Assembly: GCF_005796105.1 (NCBI RefSeq)
Contig: NZ_VAUO01000017.1
Span: 2,140 to 59,223, forward strand
DNA length: 57,084 bases
Reading direction: 5' to 3'
Source: Pseudomonas mosselii
GTDB taxonomy: Bacteria; Pseudomonadota; Gammaproteobacteria; Pseudomonadales; Pseudomonadaceae
Of the stretch, positions 24,851 to 34,918 are shown one piece after another. The notes beneath the pieces are model-generated. The model was given only the letters and a program-made list of their open reading frames with translations. It was not told the origin of the DNA and searched no databases. The position numbers and the translations under genes were made by a program. Within the stretch, counting starts at the first letter, position 1, and each line of letters opens with the position of its first letter.

Positions 24851-27565
24851 ATGGCCACTATCCACGTAGACGGCAAAGCGCTCGAAGTCAACGGTGCAGA
24901 CAACCTGTTACAGGCCTGTCTGTCGCTCGGCCTCGACATCCCCTATTTCTGCTGGCACCCGGCGCTCGGTAGCGTCGGCGCCTGCCGGCAATGTGCGGTC
25001 AAGCAGTACACCGACGAGAACGACACCCGTGGTCGTATCGTCATGTCCTGCATGACCCCTGCCTCCGACGGCACCTGGATCTCCATCGACGATGAAGAGT
25101 CCAAGGCGTTTCGCGCCAGCGTCGTCGAGTGGCTGATGACCAACCACCCGCACGACTGCCCCGTGTGCGAGGAAGGCGGTCACTGCCATCTGCAGGACAT
25201 GACGGTAATGACGGGCCACAACGAGCGCCGCTACCGTTTCACCAAGCGTACCCACCAGAACCAGGACCTCGGCCCGTTCATCGCCCATGAGATGAACCGC
25301 TGCATCGCCTGCTACCGCTGCGTGCGCTACTACAAGGACTACGCTGGCGGCACCGACCTGGGTGTGTATGGCGCGCATGACAACGTGTACTTCGGTCGCG
25401 TCGAAGACGGCGTTCTGGAAAGCGAGTTCTCCGGCAACCTCACCGAGGTCTGCCCGACCGGTGTGTTCACCGACAAGACCCACTCCGAGCGCTACAACCG
25501 CAAGTGGGACATGCAGTTCGCCCCGAGCATCTGCCATGGCTGCTCCAGCGGCTGCAACATCAGCCCCGGTGAGCGCTACGGTGAACTGCGCCGTATCGAG
25601 AACCGCTTCAACGGCTCGGTCAACCAGTACTTCCTGTGCGACCGTGGCCGCTTCGGCTATGGCTACGTCAACCGCAAGGACCGTCCACGCCAGCCGTTCC
25701 TCGCCGACGGCACCAAACTGAGCCTGGACGCCGCCCTGGACAAGGCCGCCGACCTGCTGCGTGGCCGCACCATCGTCGGCATCGGCTCGCCACGCGCCAG
25801 CCTCGAGAGCAACTACGGCCTGCGCGAGCTGGTCGGCGCCGAGTACTTCTACTCGGGTATCGAAGCCAGTGAACTGGCCCGCGTACGCCTGGTACTGGAC
25901 GTGCTGAACAACAGCCCGCTACCGGTCCCGACGCTGCGTGACATCGAAGACCACGATGCCGTGTTCGTGCTCGGTGAAGACCTCACGCAAACCGCCGCCC
26001 GAGTAGCCCTGGCCGTGCGCCAGGCGACCAAGGGCAAGGCCGAGGCCATGGCCGACGCCATGCGCGTGCAGCCGTGGCTGGATGCTGCGGTGAAGAACAT
26101 CGGCCAGCACGCGTTGTACCCGCTGTTCATCGCCTCGCTGGCTGAAACCAAGCTGGACGACGTCGCCGAGGAGTGCGTGCACGCCGCCCCGGCCGACCTG
26201 GCCCGCATTGGCTTCGCCGTGGCCCACGCCATCGACCCGAGCGCGCCTGCCGTCGAAGGCCTGGACGCCGACGCCAAGGCACTGGCCCAGCGCATCGCCG
26301 ATGCCCTGGTCGCCGCCAACCGCCCGCTGGTGGTCGCCGGTACGTCGCTGGCAGAGCCTGCGCTGATCGAAGCCGCCGCCAACATCGCCAAGGCCCTGAA
26401 GCTGCGCGAGAAGAACGGTTCGCTGAGCTTGGTCGTGCCCGAGGCCAACAGCCTTGGCATGGCGATGATGGGCGGCGAGTCCGTTGACGCCGCGCTGGAC
26501 GCGGTCATCAGCGGCAAGGCCGATGCCATCGTGGTGCTGGAAAACGATCTGTACACCCGTGTACCGGCCGCCAAGATCGATGCAGCCCTGGCGGCGGCCA
26601 AGGTAGTGATCGTCGCTGACCACACCAAGACAGCGACGGTGGACCGCGCCCACCTGGTACTGCCAGCGGCCTCGTTCGCCGAAGGCGACGGCACCCTGGT
26701 CAGCCAGGAAGGCCGCGCCCAGCGTTTCTTCCAGGTGTTCGACCCGCAATACCTGGACAGCAGCATCCAGATTCACGAAGGCTGGCGCTGGATGCACGCC
26801 CTGCGTGCGACCCTGCTCAACAAGCCGGTGGACTGGACCCAACTCGACCACGTCACCAGCGCCTGCGCCGAAGCTGCCCCGCAACTGGCGGGTATCGTCA
26901 ACGCAGCGCCAAGCGCCGCGTTCCGCATCAAGGGCATGAAGCTGGCCCGCGAGCCGCTGCGCTACTCCGGGCGTACCGCCATGCGCGCCAACATCAGCGT
27001 CCACGAGCCGCGCACCCCGCAGGACAAGGACACCGCGTTCGCCTTCTCGATGGAAGGCTACTCGGGCTCGGCCGAACCGCGCCAGCAAGTGCCGTTCGCC
27101 TGGTCGCCGGGCTGGAACTCCCCGCAAGCCTGGAACAAGTTCCAGGACGAGGTCGGTGGTCACCTGCGTGCAGGCGACCCGGGCGTGCGCCTGATCGAAT
27201 CGCAAGGTGATCGCCTGAACTGGTTCAATACCATTCCGGGCGCGTTCAACCCGGCCCGTGGGACCTGGACTGCCGTGCCGTTCTTCCACCTGTTCGGCAG
27301 TGAAGAGAACTCCTCGCGCGCCGCCCCGGTGCAATCGCGTATCCCGGCTGCCTACGTGGGCCTGGCCAAGTCCGAGGCCGAGCGCCTGGGCGTCAACGAC
27401 GGCGCGCTGCTGAGCCTGAGCGTCGGCGGCGTTTCGCTGCGCCTGCCGCTGCGTATCCATGAAGAACTGGGCGCTGGCCTGGTTGCGCTGCCCAAAGGCC
27501 TGGCCGGCATTCCGCCCGCCATCTTCGGTGCACCCGTCGAAGGCCTGCAGGAGGCAGCACAATGA
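24851..27565 (+). CDS. nuoG: NADH-quinone oxidoreductase subunit G
   Basis: The 75-kDa subunit of the electron-input module, 904 residues. The N-terminal 2Fe-2S ferredoxin domain has C34, C45, C48 and C67; next come the His/Cys cluster region (HDCPVCEEGGHC), the 4Fe-4S N4 motif (CIACYRCVRYYKDYAG ... CPTG) and the extra N7 cluster (CHGCSSGCNISPG). The remainder is a molybdopterin-oxidoreductase-like fold that binds no molybdenum in complex I. The stop overlaps the nuoH start as ATGA. Confidence 0.97.
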   Translation: MATIHVDGKALEVNGADNLLQACLSLGLDIPYFCWHPALGSVGACRQCAVKQYTDENDTRGRIVMSCMTPASDGTWISIDDEESKAFRASVVEWLMTNHPHDCPVCEEGGHCHLQDMTVMTGHNERRYRFTKRTHQNQDLGPFIAHEMNRCIACYRCVRYYKDYAGGTDLGVYGAHDNVYFGRVEDGVLESEFSGNLTEVCPTGVFTDKTHSERYNRKWDMQFAPSICHGCSSGCNISPGERYGELRRIENRFNGSVNQYFLCDRGRFGYGYVNRKDRPRQPFLADGTKLSLDAALDKAADLLRGRTIVGIGSPRASLESNYGLRELVGAEYFYSGIEASELARVRLVLDVLNNSPLPVPTLRDIEDHDAVFVLGEDLTQTAARVALAVRQATKGKAEAMADAMRVQPWLDAAVKNIGQHALYPLFIASLAETKLDDVAEECVHAAPADLARIGFAVAHAIDPSAPAVEGLDADAKALAQRIADALVAANRPLVVAGTSLAEPALIEAAANIAKALKLREKNGSLSLVVPEANSLGMAMMGGESVDAALDAVISGKADAIVVLENDLYTRVPAAKIDAALAAAKVVIVADHTKTATVDRAHLVLPAASFAEGDGTLVSQEGRAQRFFQVFDPQYLDSSIQIHEGWRWMHALRATLLNKPVDWTQLDHVTSACAEAAPQLAGIVNAAPSAAFRIKGMKLAREPLRYSGRTAMRANISVHEPRTPQDKDTAFAFSMEGYSGSAEPRQQVPFAWSPGWNSPQAWNKFQDEVGGHLRAGDPGVRLIESQGDRLNWFNTIPGAFNPARGTWTAVPFFHLFGSEENSSRAAPVQSRIPAAYVGLAKSEAERLGVNDGALLSLSVGGVSLRLPLRIHEELGAGLVALPKGLAGIPPAIFGAPVEGLQEAAQ

Positions 27566-28569
27566 GCTGGTTCACCCCCGAAGTGATCGATGTGATTCTC
27601 ACCGTCGTGCGGGCCATCGTGGTCCTGCTGGCTGTGGTGGTCTGCGGCGCGCTGCTCAGTTTCGTCGAGCGCCGCCTGCTGGGCTGGTGGCAGGACCGCT
27701 ATGGTCCGAACCGTGTCGGCCCGTTCGGCATGTTCCAGATTGCCGCCGACATGCTGAAGATGTTCTTCAAGGAAGACTGGAACCCACCCTTCGTCGATCG
27801 CATGATCTTCACCCTGGCGCCCGTCGTGGCCATGAGTGCACTGCTGATCGCCTTCGTGGTGATTCCGATCACCCCGCTGTGGGGCGTCGCCGACCTGAAC
27901 ATCGGCCTGCTGTTCTTCTTCGCCATGGCCGGTCTGTCGGTCTACGCCGTGCTCTTCGCCGGCTGGTCGTCGAACAACAAGTACGCCCTGCTGGGCAGCC
28001 TGCGAGCCTCGGCACAGACCGTATCGTACGAAGTGTTCCTGGGCCTGGCGCTGATGGGTGTGGTGGTGCAGGTAGGCTCGTTCAACATGCGCGACATCGT
28101 TGAATACCAGGCCAACAACCTGTGGTTCATCATTCCGCAGTTCTTCGGCTTCTGCACCTTCTTCATCGCTGGCGTCGCCGTGACCCACCGTCACCCGTTC
28201 GACCAGCCGGAAGCGGAACAGGAACTGGCCGACGGCTACCACATCGAATATGCCGGCATGAAATGGGGCATGTTCTTCGTCGGTGAGTACATCGGCATCA
28301 TCCTGATCTCGGCGCTGCTGGTAACCCTGTTCTTCGGTGGCTGGCACGGCCCGTTCGGCATCCTGCCGCAGGTGCCGTTCCTGTGGTTCGCCCTGAAGAC
28401 TGCGTTCTTCATCATGCTGTTCATCCTGCTGCGCGCCTCGATCCCGCGCCCACGCTATGACCAGGTGATGGACTTCAGCTGGAAGTTCTGCCTGCCGCTG
28501 ACCCTGATCAATTTGCTGGTGACCGCTGCGATCGTGCTCTACAACACGCCAGCCGTCGCGGCCCAGTGA
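27562..28569 (+). CDS. nuoH: NADH-quinone oxidoreductase subunit H
   Basis: Membrane subunit linking the quinone chamber to the proton-pumping arm. The 335 residues have about eight transmembrane helices and the conserved SFVERRLLGWWQDRYGPNRV loop near residue 34 and DQPEAEQELADGYHIEY, which carries acidic residues of the E-channel. GGAGG lies just before the overlapping start. Confidence 0.97.
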   Translation: MSWFTPEVIDVILTVVRAIVVLLAVVVCGALLSFVERRLLGWWQDRYGPNRVGPFGMFQIAADMLKMFFKEDWNPPFVDRMIFTLAPVVAMSALLIAFVVIPITPLWGVADLNIGLLFFFAMAGLSVYAVLFAGWSSNNKYALLGSLRASAQTVSYEVFLGLALMGVVVQVGSFNMRDIVEYQANNLWFIIPQFFGFCTFFIAGVAVTHRHPFDQPEAEQELADGYHIEYAGMKWGMFFVGEYIGIILISALLVTLFFGGWHGPFGILPQVPFLWFALKTAFFIMLFILLRASIPRPRYDQVMDFSWKFCLPLTLINLLVTAAIVLYNTPAVAAQ

Positions 28570-28580
28570 GGATTTGACCC

Positions 28581-29129
28581 ATGTTCAAATATATCGGCGA
28601 CATCGTTAAGGGCACCGGCACTCAGCTGCGCAGCCTGGCCATGGTGTTCTCCCACGGGTTCCGCAAGCGCGACACCCTGCAATACCCCGAAGAACCGGTT
28701 TACCTGCCGCCGCGCTACCGCGGCCGCATCGTCCTCACCCGCGACCCCGACGGCGAAGAACGCTGCGTGGCGTGCAACCTCTGCGCGGTGGCCTGTCCGG
28801 TAGGCTGCATCTCGCTGCAGAAGGCCGAGACCGAGGACGGTCGTTGGTACCCTGAGTTCTTCCGCATCAACTTCTCGCGCTGCATTTTCTGCGGCCTGTG
28901 CGAAGAGGCGTGCCCGACCACCGCGATCCAGCTGACCCCGGATTTCGAAATGGCCGAGTTCAAGCGTCAGGACCTGGTGTACGAGAAAGAAGATCTGCTG
29001 ATCTCCGGCCCCGGCAAGAACCCTGACTACAACTTCTACCGTGTTGCGGGTATGGCCATCGCTGGCAAGCCGAAAGGCGCTGCGCAGAACGAAGCCGAGC
29101 CGATCAACGTGAAGAGCTTGCTCCCATAA
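28581..29129 (+). CDS. nuoI: NADH-quinone oxidoreductase subunit I
   Basis: The 23-kDa ferredoxin-type subunit carrying 4Fe-4S clusters N6a and N6b. The 182 residues contain the two motifs C62-x2-C65-x2-C68-x3-C72 (CVACNLCAVAC) and C101-x2-C104-x2-C107-x3-C111 (CIFCGLCEEAC). Each motif ends in the usual C-P. It lies 11 bases after nuoH. Confidence 0.98.
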   Translation: MFKYIGDIVKGTGTQLRSLAMVFSHGFRKRDTLQYPEEPVYLPPRYRGRIVLTRDPDGEERCVACNLCAVACPVGCISLQKAETEDGRWYPEFFRINFSRCIFCGLCEEACPTTAIQLTPDFEMAEFKRQDLVYEKEDLLISGPGKNPDYNFYRVAGMAIAGKPKGAAQNEAEPINVKSLLP

Positions 29130-29139
29130 GGACAGAAAG

Positions 29140-29640
29140 ATGGAATTCGCTTTCTACTTCGCATCCGGGATAGCCGTTGTCTCCACGCTTCGCGTGGTGA
29201 CCGGCACCAACCCCGTGCACGCCCTGCTCTACCTGATCATTTCGCTGATCTCCGTAGCGATGATCTTCTTCTCCCTCGGTGCGCCGTTCGCTGGCGCCCT
29301 GGAAGTGATCGCCTACGCCGGCGCCATCATGGTGCTGTTCGTCTTCGTGGTGATGATGCTCAACCTCGGGCCGGCCTCGGTCGCCCAGGAACGCGGCTGG
29401 CTCAAGCCGGGAATCTGGGCGGGGCCTGTGATCCTTGCCGCCCTGCTGCTGCTTGAGCTGCTCTACGTGCTGTTCGCCAACCCCACCGGGGCGGCCATCA
29501 GCGGCACCACCGTGGACGCCAAGGCCGTGGGCATCAGCCTGTTCGGTCCTTACCTGCTGGTGGTCGAACTGGCCTCGATGCTGCTGCTCGCCGCAGCCGT
29601 CACCGCCTTCCACCTGGGCCGCAACGAGGCGAAGGAGTAA
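29140..29640 (+). CDS. nuoJ: NADH-quinone oxidoreductase subunit J
   Basis: Membrane subunit of 166 residues with five hydrophobic helices. The third contains the conserved YAGAIMVLFVFVVMMLN segment with its pi-bulge glycine, associated with coupling conformational change to pumping. It sits between nuoI (10-base gap) and nuoK (3-base gap). Confidence 0.97.
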   Translation: MEFAFYFASGIAVVSTLRVVTGTNPVHALLYLIISLISVAMIFFSLGAPFAGALEVIAYAGAIMVLFVFVVMMLNLGPASVAQERGWLKPGIWAGPVILAALLLLELLYVLFANPTGAAISGTTVDAKAVGISLFGPYLLVVELASMLLLAAAVTAFHLGRNEAKE

Positions 29641-29643
29641 ATC

Positions 29644-29952
29644 ATGGGTGCTATCCCTCTCGAGCATGGTCTGGCGGTCGCCGGTATCCTGTTCTGCTTA
29701 GGTCTGGTTGGCCTGATGGTCCGCCGCAACATCCTCTTCGTGCTCATGAGCCTGGAAGTCATGATGAACGCCGCTGCCCTGGCGTTCATCGTCGCCGGTG
29801 CGCGTTGGGTCCAGCCCGACGGCCAGGTGATGTTCATTCTGGTGATCAGCCTGGCAGCCGCCGAGGCCAGCATTGGCTTGGCGATCCTGCTGCAGCTGTA
29901 TCGCCGCTTCCACACTCTCGACATCGATGCTGCCAGTGAGATGCGCGGATGA
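29644..29952 (+). CDS. nuoK: NADH-quinone oxidoreductase subunit K
   Basis: A 102-residue MrpC-like membrane subunit with three helices. The second carries the conserved glutamate in FVLMSLEVMMNAA and the third the acidic residue in SLAAAEASIGLAI; both lie in the central proton path. The stop overlaps the nuoL start by four bases. Confidence 0.97.
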   Translation: MGAIPLEHGLAVAGILFCLGLVGLMVRRNILFVLMSLEVMMNAAALAFIVAGARWVQPDGQVMFILVISLAAAEASIGLAILLQLYRRFHTLDIDAASEMRG

Positions 29953-31802
29953 ACCTACTCTTTCTGACTTTCGTCTTCCCCCTGATCGGCTTCCTGCTGC
30001 TGTCGTTCTCGCGCGGGCGGTTCTCGGAGAACCTGTCCGCGCTGATCGGCGTCGGTTCGGTGGGCCTCTCGGCCGCCACCGCCGCCTACGTCATCTGGCA
30101 GTTCAACGTCGCCCCGCCTGAAGGCGGCGCGTACAGCCAACTGCTGTGGCAGTGGATGTCGGTGGATGGCTTCGCGCCGAACTTCACCCTGTACCTGGAT
30201 GGCCTGTCGGTCACCATGCTCGGCGTAGTCACCGGCGTCGGTTTCCTGATCCACCTGTTCGCCTCCTGGTACATGCGTGGCGAGACCGGCTACTCGCGGT
30301 TCTTCTCGTACACCAACCTGTTCATCGCCAGCATGCTGTTCCTGATCCTGGGCGATAACCTGCTGTTCATCTACTTCGGTTGGGAAGGCGTGGGCCTGTG
30401 CTCGTACCTGCTGATCGGCTTCTACTACAGCAACCGCAACAACGGTAACGCGGCGCTCAAGGCGTTCATCGTCACCCGCATCGGCGACGTGTTCATGGCC
30501 ATCGGCCTGTTCATCCTGTTCGCCCAGCTGGGTACGCTGAACGTTCAAGAGCTGCTGGTACTGGCCCCGCAGAAGTTCCAGGCGGGCGACACCTGGATGG
30601 TCCTGGCGACCCTGATGCTGCTCGGTGGCGCGGTCGGTAAATCGGCCCAGCTGCCGCTGCAGACCTGGCTGGCCGACGCGATGGCCGGCCCGACGCCAGT
30701 CTCGGCCCTGATCCACGCCGCCACCATGGTGACCGCCGGCGTCTACCTGATCGCGCGTACCAACGGCCTGTTCCTGCTGGCACCGGACATCCTGCACCTG
30801 GTTGGTGTAGTGGGCGGTGTCACCCTGGTCTTGGCTGGCTTCGCCGCGCTGGTGCAGACCGACATCAAGCGTATCCTCGCCTACTCGACCATGAGCCAGA
30901 TCGGCTACATGTTCCTCGCATTGGGCGTTGGCGCGTGGGACGCGGCGATCTTCCACCTGATGACCCACGCTTTCTTCAAGGCCCTGCTGTTCCTTGCCTC
31001 CGGTGCGGTGATCGTTGCCTGCCACCACGAGCAGAACATCTTCAAGATGGGCGGTCTGTGGAAGAAGCTGCCACTGGCCTACGCCAGCTTCGTGGTCGGT
31101 GGTGCAGCGCTTGCCGCCCTGCCGATCCTGACCGTGGGCTTCTACTCCAAGGACGAGATCCTCTGGGAAGCCTTCGCCAGCGGCAACACCGGCCTGCTGT
31201 ACGCAGGCCTGGTGGGCGCGTTCATGACCTCGCTGTACACCTTCCGCCTGATCTTCATCGCCTTCCACGGTGAAGCCAAGACCGAAGCCCACGCCGGCCA
31301 CGGCATCAGCCACTGGCTGCCGCTGGGCGTGCTGATCGTGCTGTCGACGTTCATCGGCGCCTGGATCCATCCGCCACTGGCCGGTGTGCTGCCAGAAAGC
31401 GCCGGTCACGCCGGTGGCGAAGCCAAGCACTCGCTGGAAATCGCCTCGGGCGCCATCGCCGTCGCCGGTATCCTGCTGTCGGCCCTGCTGTTCCTGGGCA
31501 AGCGCAGCTTCGTCAGCAGCATCGCCAACAGCGGCCTGGGCCGCGTCCTGTCGGCCTGGTGGTTCGCCGCCTGGGGCTTCGACTGGATCTACGACAAGCT
31601 CTTCGTCAAACCGTACCTGCTGATCAGCCACGTCCTGCGCAAGGACCCGGTTGACCGCGGCATCGGCCTCATCCCGCGCATGGCGCGTGGCGGTCACGTT
31701 GCCATGAGCAAGACCGAGACTGGCCAGCTGCGTTGGTACACCGCCTCCATCGCCGTCGGTGCCGTGCTGGTACTCGGCGCAGTACTGGTGGCTGCGGTAT
31801 GA
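29949..31802 (+). CDS. nuoL: NADH-quinone oxidoreductase subunit L
   Basis: The distal antiporter-like pump subunit, 617 residues with about 16 transmembrane helices. Conserved points are FIYFGWEGVGLCSYLLIGFY with the key Glu, KSAQLPLQTWLADAMAGPTPVSALIH with the key Lys, and the C-terminal lateral helix region. A very long open frame on the opposite strand (29955-31988) is a codon-bias shadow. Confidence 0.98.
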   Translation: MNLLFLTFVFPLIGFLLLSFSRGRFSENLSALIGVGSVGLSAATAAYVIWQFNVAPPEGGAYSQLLWQWMSVDGFAPNFTLYLDGLSVTMLGVVTGVGFLIHLFASWYMRGETGYSRFFSYTNLFIASMLFLILGDNLLFIYFGWEGVGLCSYLLIGFYYSNRNNGNAALKAFIVTRIGDVFMAIGLFILFAQLGTLNVQELLVLAPQKFQAGDTWMVLATLMLLGGAVGKSAQLPLQTWLADAMAGPTPVSALIHAATMVTAGVYLIARTNGLFLLAPDILHLVGVVGGVTLVLAGFAALVQTDIKRILAYSTMSQIGYMFLALGVGAWDAAIFHLMTHAFFKALLFLASGAVIVACHHEQNIFKMGGLWKKLPLAYASFVVGGAALAALPILTVGFYSKDEILWEAFASGNTGLLYAGLVGAFMTSLYTFRLIFIAFHGEAKTEAHAGHGISHWLPLGVLIVLSTFIGAWIHPPLAGVLPESAGHAGGEAKHSLEIASGAIAVAGILLSALLFLGKRSFVSSIANSGLGRVLSAWWFAAWGFDWIYDKLFVKPYLLISHVLRKDPVDRGIGLIPRMARGGHVAMSKTETGQLRWYTASIAVGAVLVLGAVLVAAV

Positions 31803-31842
31803 CCCTGAATCTTGCGACTTTGCCAAAGGAAACCAACCCGTC

Positions 31843-33375
31843 ATGATTTTGCCTTGGCTGATCCTGATCCCCTTCATCGGCGGCTTCCTGTGCTGGCTGG
31901 GTGAGCGCTTCGGCGCCACCCTGCCGCGCTGGATCGCGCTGCTGACCATGTCCCTGCTGCTCGGAATCGGCCTGTGGCTGTGGGGCACTGGCGACTACAC
32001 CCTCGCCCCAGCACCGGGCGCCGAACCTGCCTGGGCCGTGGAATACAAGGTCCAGTGGATCCAGCGCTTCGGCATCAGCATCCACCTGGCCCTCGACGGC
32101 CTGTCGCTGCTGATGATCCTGCTGACTGGCCTGCTCGGCGTGCTGTCGGTGCTATGCTCCTGGAAAGAGATCCAGCGCCACGTCGGCTTCTTCCACCTCA
32201 ACCTGATGTGGATCCTGGGCGGCGTGGTCGGTGTGTTCCTGGCGCTGGACCTGTTCCTGTTCTTCTTCTTCTGGGAAATGATGCTGGTGCCGATGTACTT
32301 CCTCATCGCGCTCTGGGGCCATAGCTCGGCGGACGGCAAGAAGACCCGGATCTACGCGGCGACCAAGTTCTTCATCTTCACCCAGGCCAGCGGCCTGATC
32401 ATGCTGGTGGCGATCCTGGGCCTGGTGCTGGTGAACTACAACGCCACCGGCGTGCTCACCTTCAACTACAGCGACCTGCTCAAGGCTGAACTGCCTGCCG
32501 GTATCGAGTACGTGTTGATGCTGGGCTTCTTCATCGCCTTCGCAGTGAAGCTGCCGGTTGTGCCGTTCCACTCCTGGCTGCCTGACGCCCACGCCCAGGC
32601 ACCGACCGCAGGCTCCGTGGACCTGGCGGGCATCCTGCTGAAGACCGCGGCCTACGGCCTGCTGCGCTTCGCCCTGCCGCTGTTCCCGAACGCCTCGGCA
32701 GAGTTCGCGCCCATCGCCATGACCCTGGGCCTGATCGGTATCTTCTACGGCGCCTTCCTGGCCTTCGCGCAGACCGACATCAAGCGCCTGATCGCTTTCT
32801 CCAGCGTCTCGCACATGGGCTTCGTGCTGATCGGTATCTACTCCGGCAGCCAGCAAGCGCTGCAGGGTGCGGTGATCCAGATGCTGGCCCACGGCCTGTC
32901 GGCCGCGGCGCTGTTCATCCTCTCCGGCCAGCTCTACGAGCGCCTGCACACCCGTGACATGCGCGAGATGGGCGGCCTGTGGCACCGCATCGCCTACCTT
33001 CCGGCCATCAGCCTGTTCTTCGCCGCAGCCTCCCTGGGCCTGCCGGGCACCGGCAACTTCGTCGGCGAGTTCCTGATCCTGATCGGCAGCTTCGTGCACG
33101 TCCCTTGGATCACCGTAATCGCGACCACCGGCCTTGTGTTCGGCTCGGTCTACTCGCTGATCATGATCCACCGCGCCTACTTCGGCCCGGCCAAGGCCGA
33201 TACCGTACTGGCCGGCATGGACGGCCGCGAGCTGATCATGGTGCTGGGCCTGGCGGTGTTGCTGATCTTGCTGGGCGTGTACCCGCAGCCGTTCCTCGAC
33301 ACCTCTGCCGCCACCATGAGCGGTGTGCAGCAGTGGCTCGGTTCCGCTTTCACTCAACTCGCTTCGGCCCGGTAA
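31843..33375 (+). CDS. nuoM: NADH-quinone oxidoreductase subunit M
   Basis: Second antiporter-like pump subunit, 510 residues, about 14 helices. It shows FFFFWEMMLVPMYFLIALWG with the conserved Glu and KLPVVPFHSWLPDAHAQAPT with the conserved Lys. The ATG at 31843 (MILPWLILIPFIGG) is chosen over an earlier in-frame ATG because the latter lies inside nuoL; AAAGGA precedes it. Confidence 0.97.
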   Translation: MILPWLILIPFIGGFLCWLGERFGATLPRWIALLTMSLLLGIGLWLWGTGDYTLAPAPGAEPAWAVEYKVQWIQRFGISIHLALDGLSLLMILLTGLLGVLSVLCSWKEIQRHVGFFHLNLMWILGGVVGVFLALDLFLFFFFWEMMLVPMYFLIALWGHSSADGKKTRIYAATKFFIFTQASGLIMLVAILGLVLVNYNATGVLTFNYSDLLKAELPAGIEYVLMLGFFIAFAVKLPVVPFHSWLPDAHAQAPTAGSVDLAGILLKTAAYGLLRFALPLFPNASAEFAPIAMTLGLIGIFYGAFLAFAQTDIKRLIAFSSVSHMGFVLIGIYSGSQQALQGAVIQMLAHGLSAAALFILSGQLYERLHTRDMREMGGLWHRIAYLPAISLFFAAASLGLPGTGNFVGEFLILIGSFVHVPWITVIATTGLVFGSVYSLIMIHRAYFGPAKADTVLAGMDGRELIMVLGLAVLLILLGVYPQPFLDTSAATMSGVQQWLGSAFTQLASAR

Positions 33376-33382
33376 GAGCGCT

Positions 33383-34852
33383 ATGGAATTCACCACTCAA
33401 CACTTCATCGCATTGGCGCCGATGCTGATCACCACCATCACCACGGTGGTGGTGATGCTGGCGATCGCCTGGAAGCGCAACCACTCGCAGACCTTCCTGC
33501 TGTCCACCGTGGGCCTGAACCTGGCCTTGCTGTCGATCCTGCCGGCACTGAAAGTCGCGCCGCTGGCGGTCACCTCGCTGGTGACCATCGACAAGTTCGC
33601 CTGCCTGTACATGGCGATCATCCTGATTGCCACGCTGGCCTGCGTGACGCTAGCCCACGCCTACCTCGGCGAAGGCTCCAAGGGCTTCCCAGGCAACCGT
33701 GAAGAACTCTACCTGCTGCTGCTGATGTCGGCTCTCGGTGGCCTGGTGCTGGTCAGCGCCAACCACCTGGCGGGTCTGTTCATCGGCCTGGAGCTGCTCT
33801 CAGTGCCGGTCTACGGCCTGGTGGCATACGCGTTCTTCAACAAGCGTTCGCTGGAAGCCGGCATCAAGTACATGGTCCTGTCGGCCGCCGGTTCCGCTTT
33901 CCTGCTGTTCGGCATGGCGCTGCTGTACGCCGACGCCGGTGCCCTGACCTTCGACCAATTGGGCAAGGTCCTGGCTGCCACCAGCATGCCAAGCCTGCTG
34001 GCGCAGCTGGGCCTGGGCATGATGCTGGTCGGCCTGGCCTTCAAGCTGTCGCTGGTGCCGTTCCACCTGTGGACGCCGGACGTTTACGAAGGTGCTCCGG
34101 CCCCCGTCGCGGCGTTCCTGGCCACTGCCAGCAAGGTCGCCGTGTTCGCCGTCGTGGTCCGTCTGTTCATGCTCTCCCCTGCTGCCAGCAGCGGCGTGCT
34201 GAGCACCGTGCTGTCGGTCATCGCGGTGGCATCGATCATCGTCGGCAACCTGCTGGCCCTGACCCAAAGCAACCTCAAGCGTCTGCTGGGTTATTCGTCC
34301 ATCGCCCACTTCGGCTACCTGGTCATCGCCCTGGTCGCAAGCAAGGGCCTGGCCCTGGAAGCCATGGGCGTGTATCTGGTCACCTACGTGATCACCAGCC
34401 TCGGCGCCTTCGGCGTGATCACCCTGATGTCCTCGCCGTACGGTGGCCGAGACGCCGATGCCTTGTACGAGTACCGCGGCCTGTTCTGGCGCCGTCCGTA
34501 CCTGACGGCGGTACTGACCGTGATGATGCTGTCGCTTGCCGGTATCCCGCTGACCGCAGGCTTCATCGGCAAGTTCTACATCATCGCCACCGGCGTCGAG
34601 TCGCACCTGTGGTGGCTGGTAGGCGCACTGGTGCTGGGTAGCGCCATTGGCGTGTACTACTACCTGCGCGTCATGGTCACCCTCTACCTGGTCGAGCCGA
34701 ACCTGCGTCGCCACGACGCCCCGCTGAAGTGGGAACAGCGTACCGGCGGCGTCATGCTGCTGGCCATCGCCATCCTCGCCTTCGTGCTGGGCGTATACCC
34801 GCAGCCGCTGCTGGAGATGGTGCAGCAAGCCGGCCTGCAACTGATCGGCTGA
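33383..34852 (+). CDS. nuoN: NADH-quinone oxidoreductase subunit N
   Basis: Third antiporter-like pump subunit, 489 residues. LFIGLELLSVPVYGLVAY has the conserved Glu and FKLSLVPFHLWTPDVYEGAP the conserved Lys. The start at 33383 (MEFTTQHFIALAPM) lies seven bases after nuoM. It is the last gene of the operon and is followed by a strong terminator. Confidence 0.97.
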   Translation: MEFTTQHFIALAPMLITTITTVVVMLAIAWKRNHSQTFLLSTVGLNLALLSILPALKVAPLAVTSLVTIDKFACLYMAIILIATLACVTLAHAYLGEGSKGFPGNREELYLLLLMSALGGLVLVSANHLAGLFIGLELLSVPVYGLVAYAFFNKRSLEAGIKYMVLSAAGSAFLLFGMALLYADAGALTFDQLGKVLAATSMPSLLAQLGLGMMLVGLAFKLSLVPFHLWTPDVYEGAPAPVAAFLATASKVAVFAVVVRLFMLSPAASSGVLSTVLSVIAVASIIVGNLLALTQSNLKRLLGYSSIAHFGYLVIALVASKGLALEAMGVYLVTYVITSLGAFGVITLMSSPYGGRDADALYEYRGLFWRRPYLTAVLTVMMLSLAGIPLTAGFIGKFYIIATGVESHLWWLVGALVLGSAIGVYYYLRVMVTLYLVEPNLRRHDAPLKWEQRTGGVMLLAIAILAFVLGVYPQPLLEMVQQAGLQLIG

Positions 34853-34867
34853 TCCGCCCTACGCGTC

Positions 34868-34900
34868 AAAAAACACCCCGCTCATGCGGGGTGTTTTTTT
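34868..34900. terminator. Bidirectional terminator after nuoN
   Basis: ACACCCCGC-tcat-GCGGGGTGT flanked by six A and seven T. It closes the nuo operon on the plus strand and could also end the Ogr-like gene on the minus strand. Confidence 0.93.
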
Positions 34901-34918
34901 ATCTGCGCCCTGGGCGGT

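Noticed and set aside
29955..31988. 677-residue open frame on the minus strand opposite nuoL
   Set aside because: High-GC codon bias keeps the antisense frame open; nuoL covers it completely, and the predicted product is a low-complexity Gln/Asp/Gly-rich string with no domain.
34868..34900. Possible attachment site of the prophage remnant at the nuoN terminator
   Set aside because: No direct repeat of this region was seen at the other side of the remnant (36,100-36,900), and no integrase gene is present.
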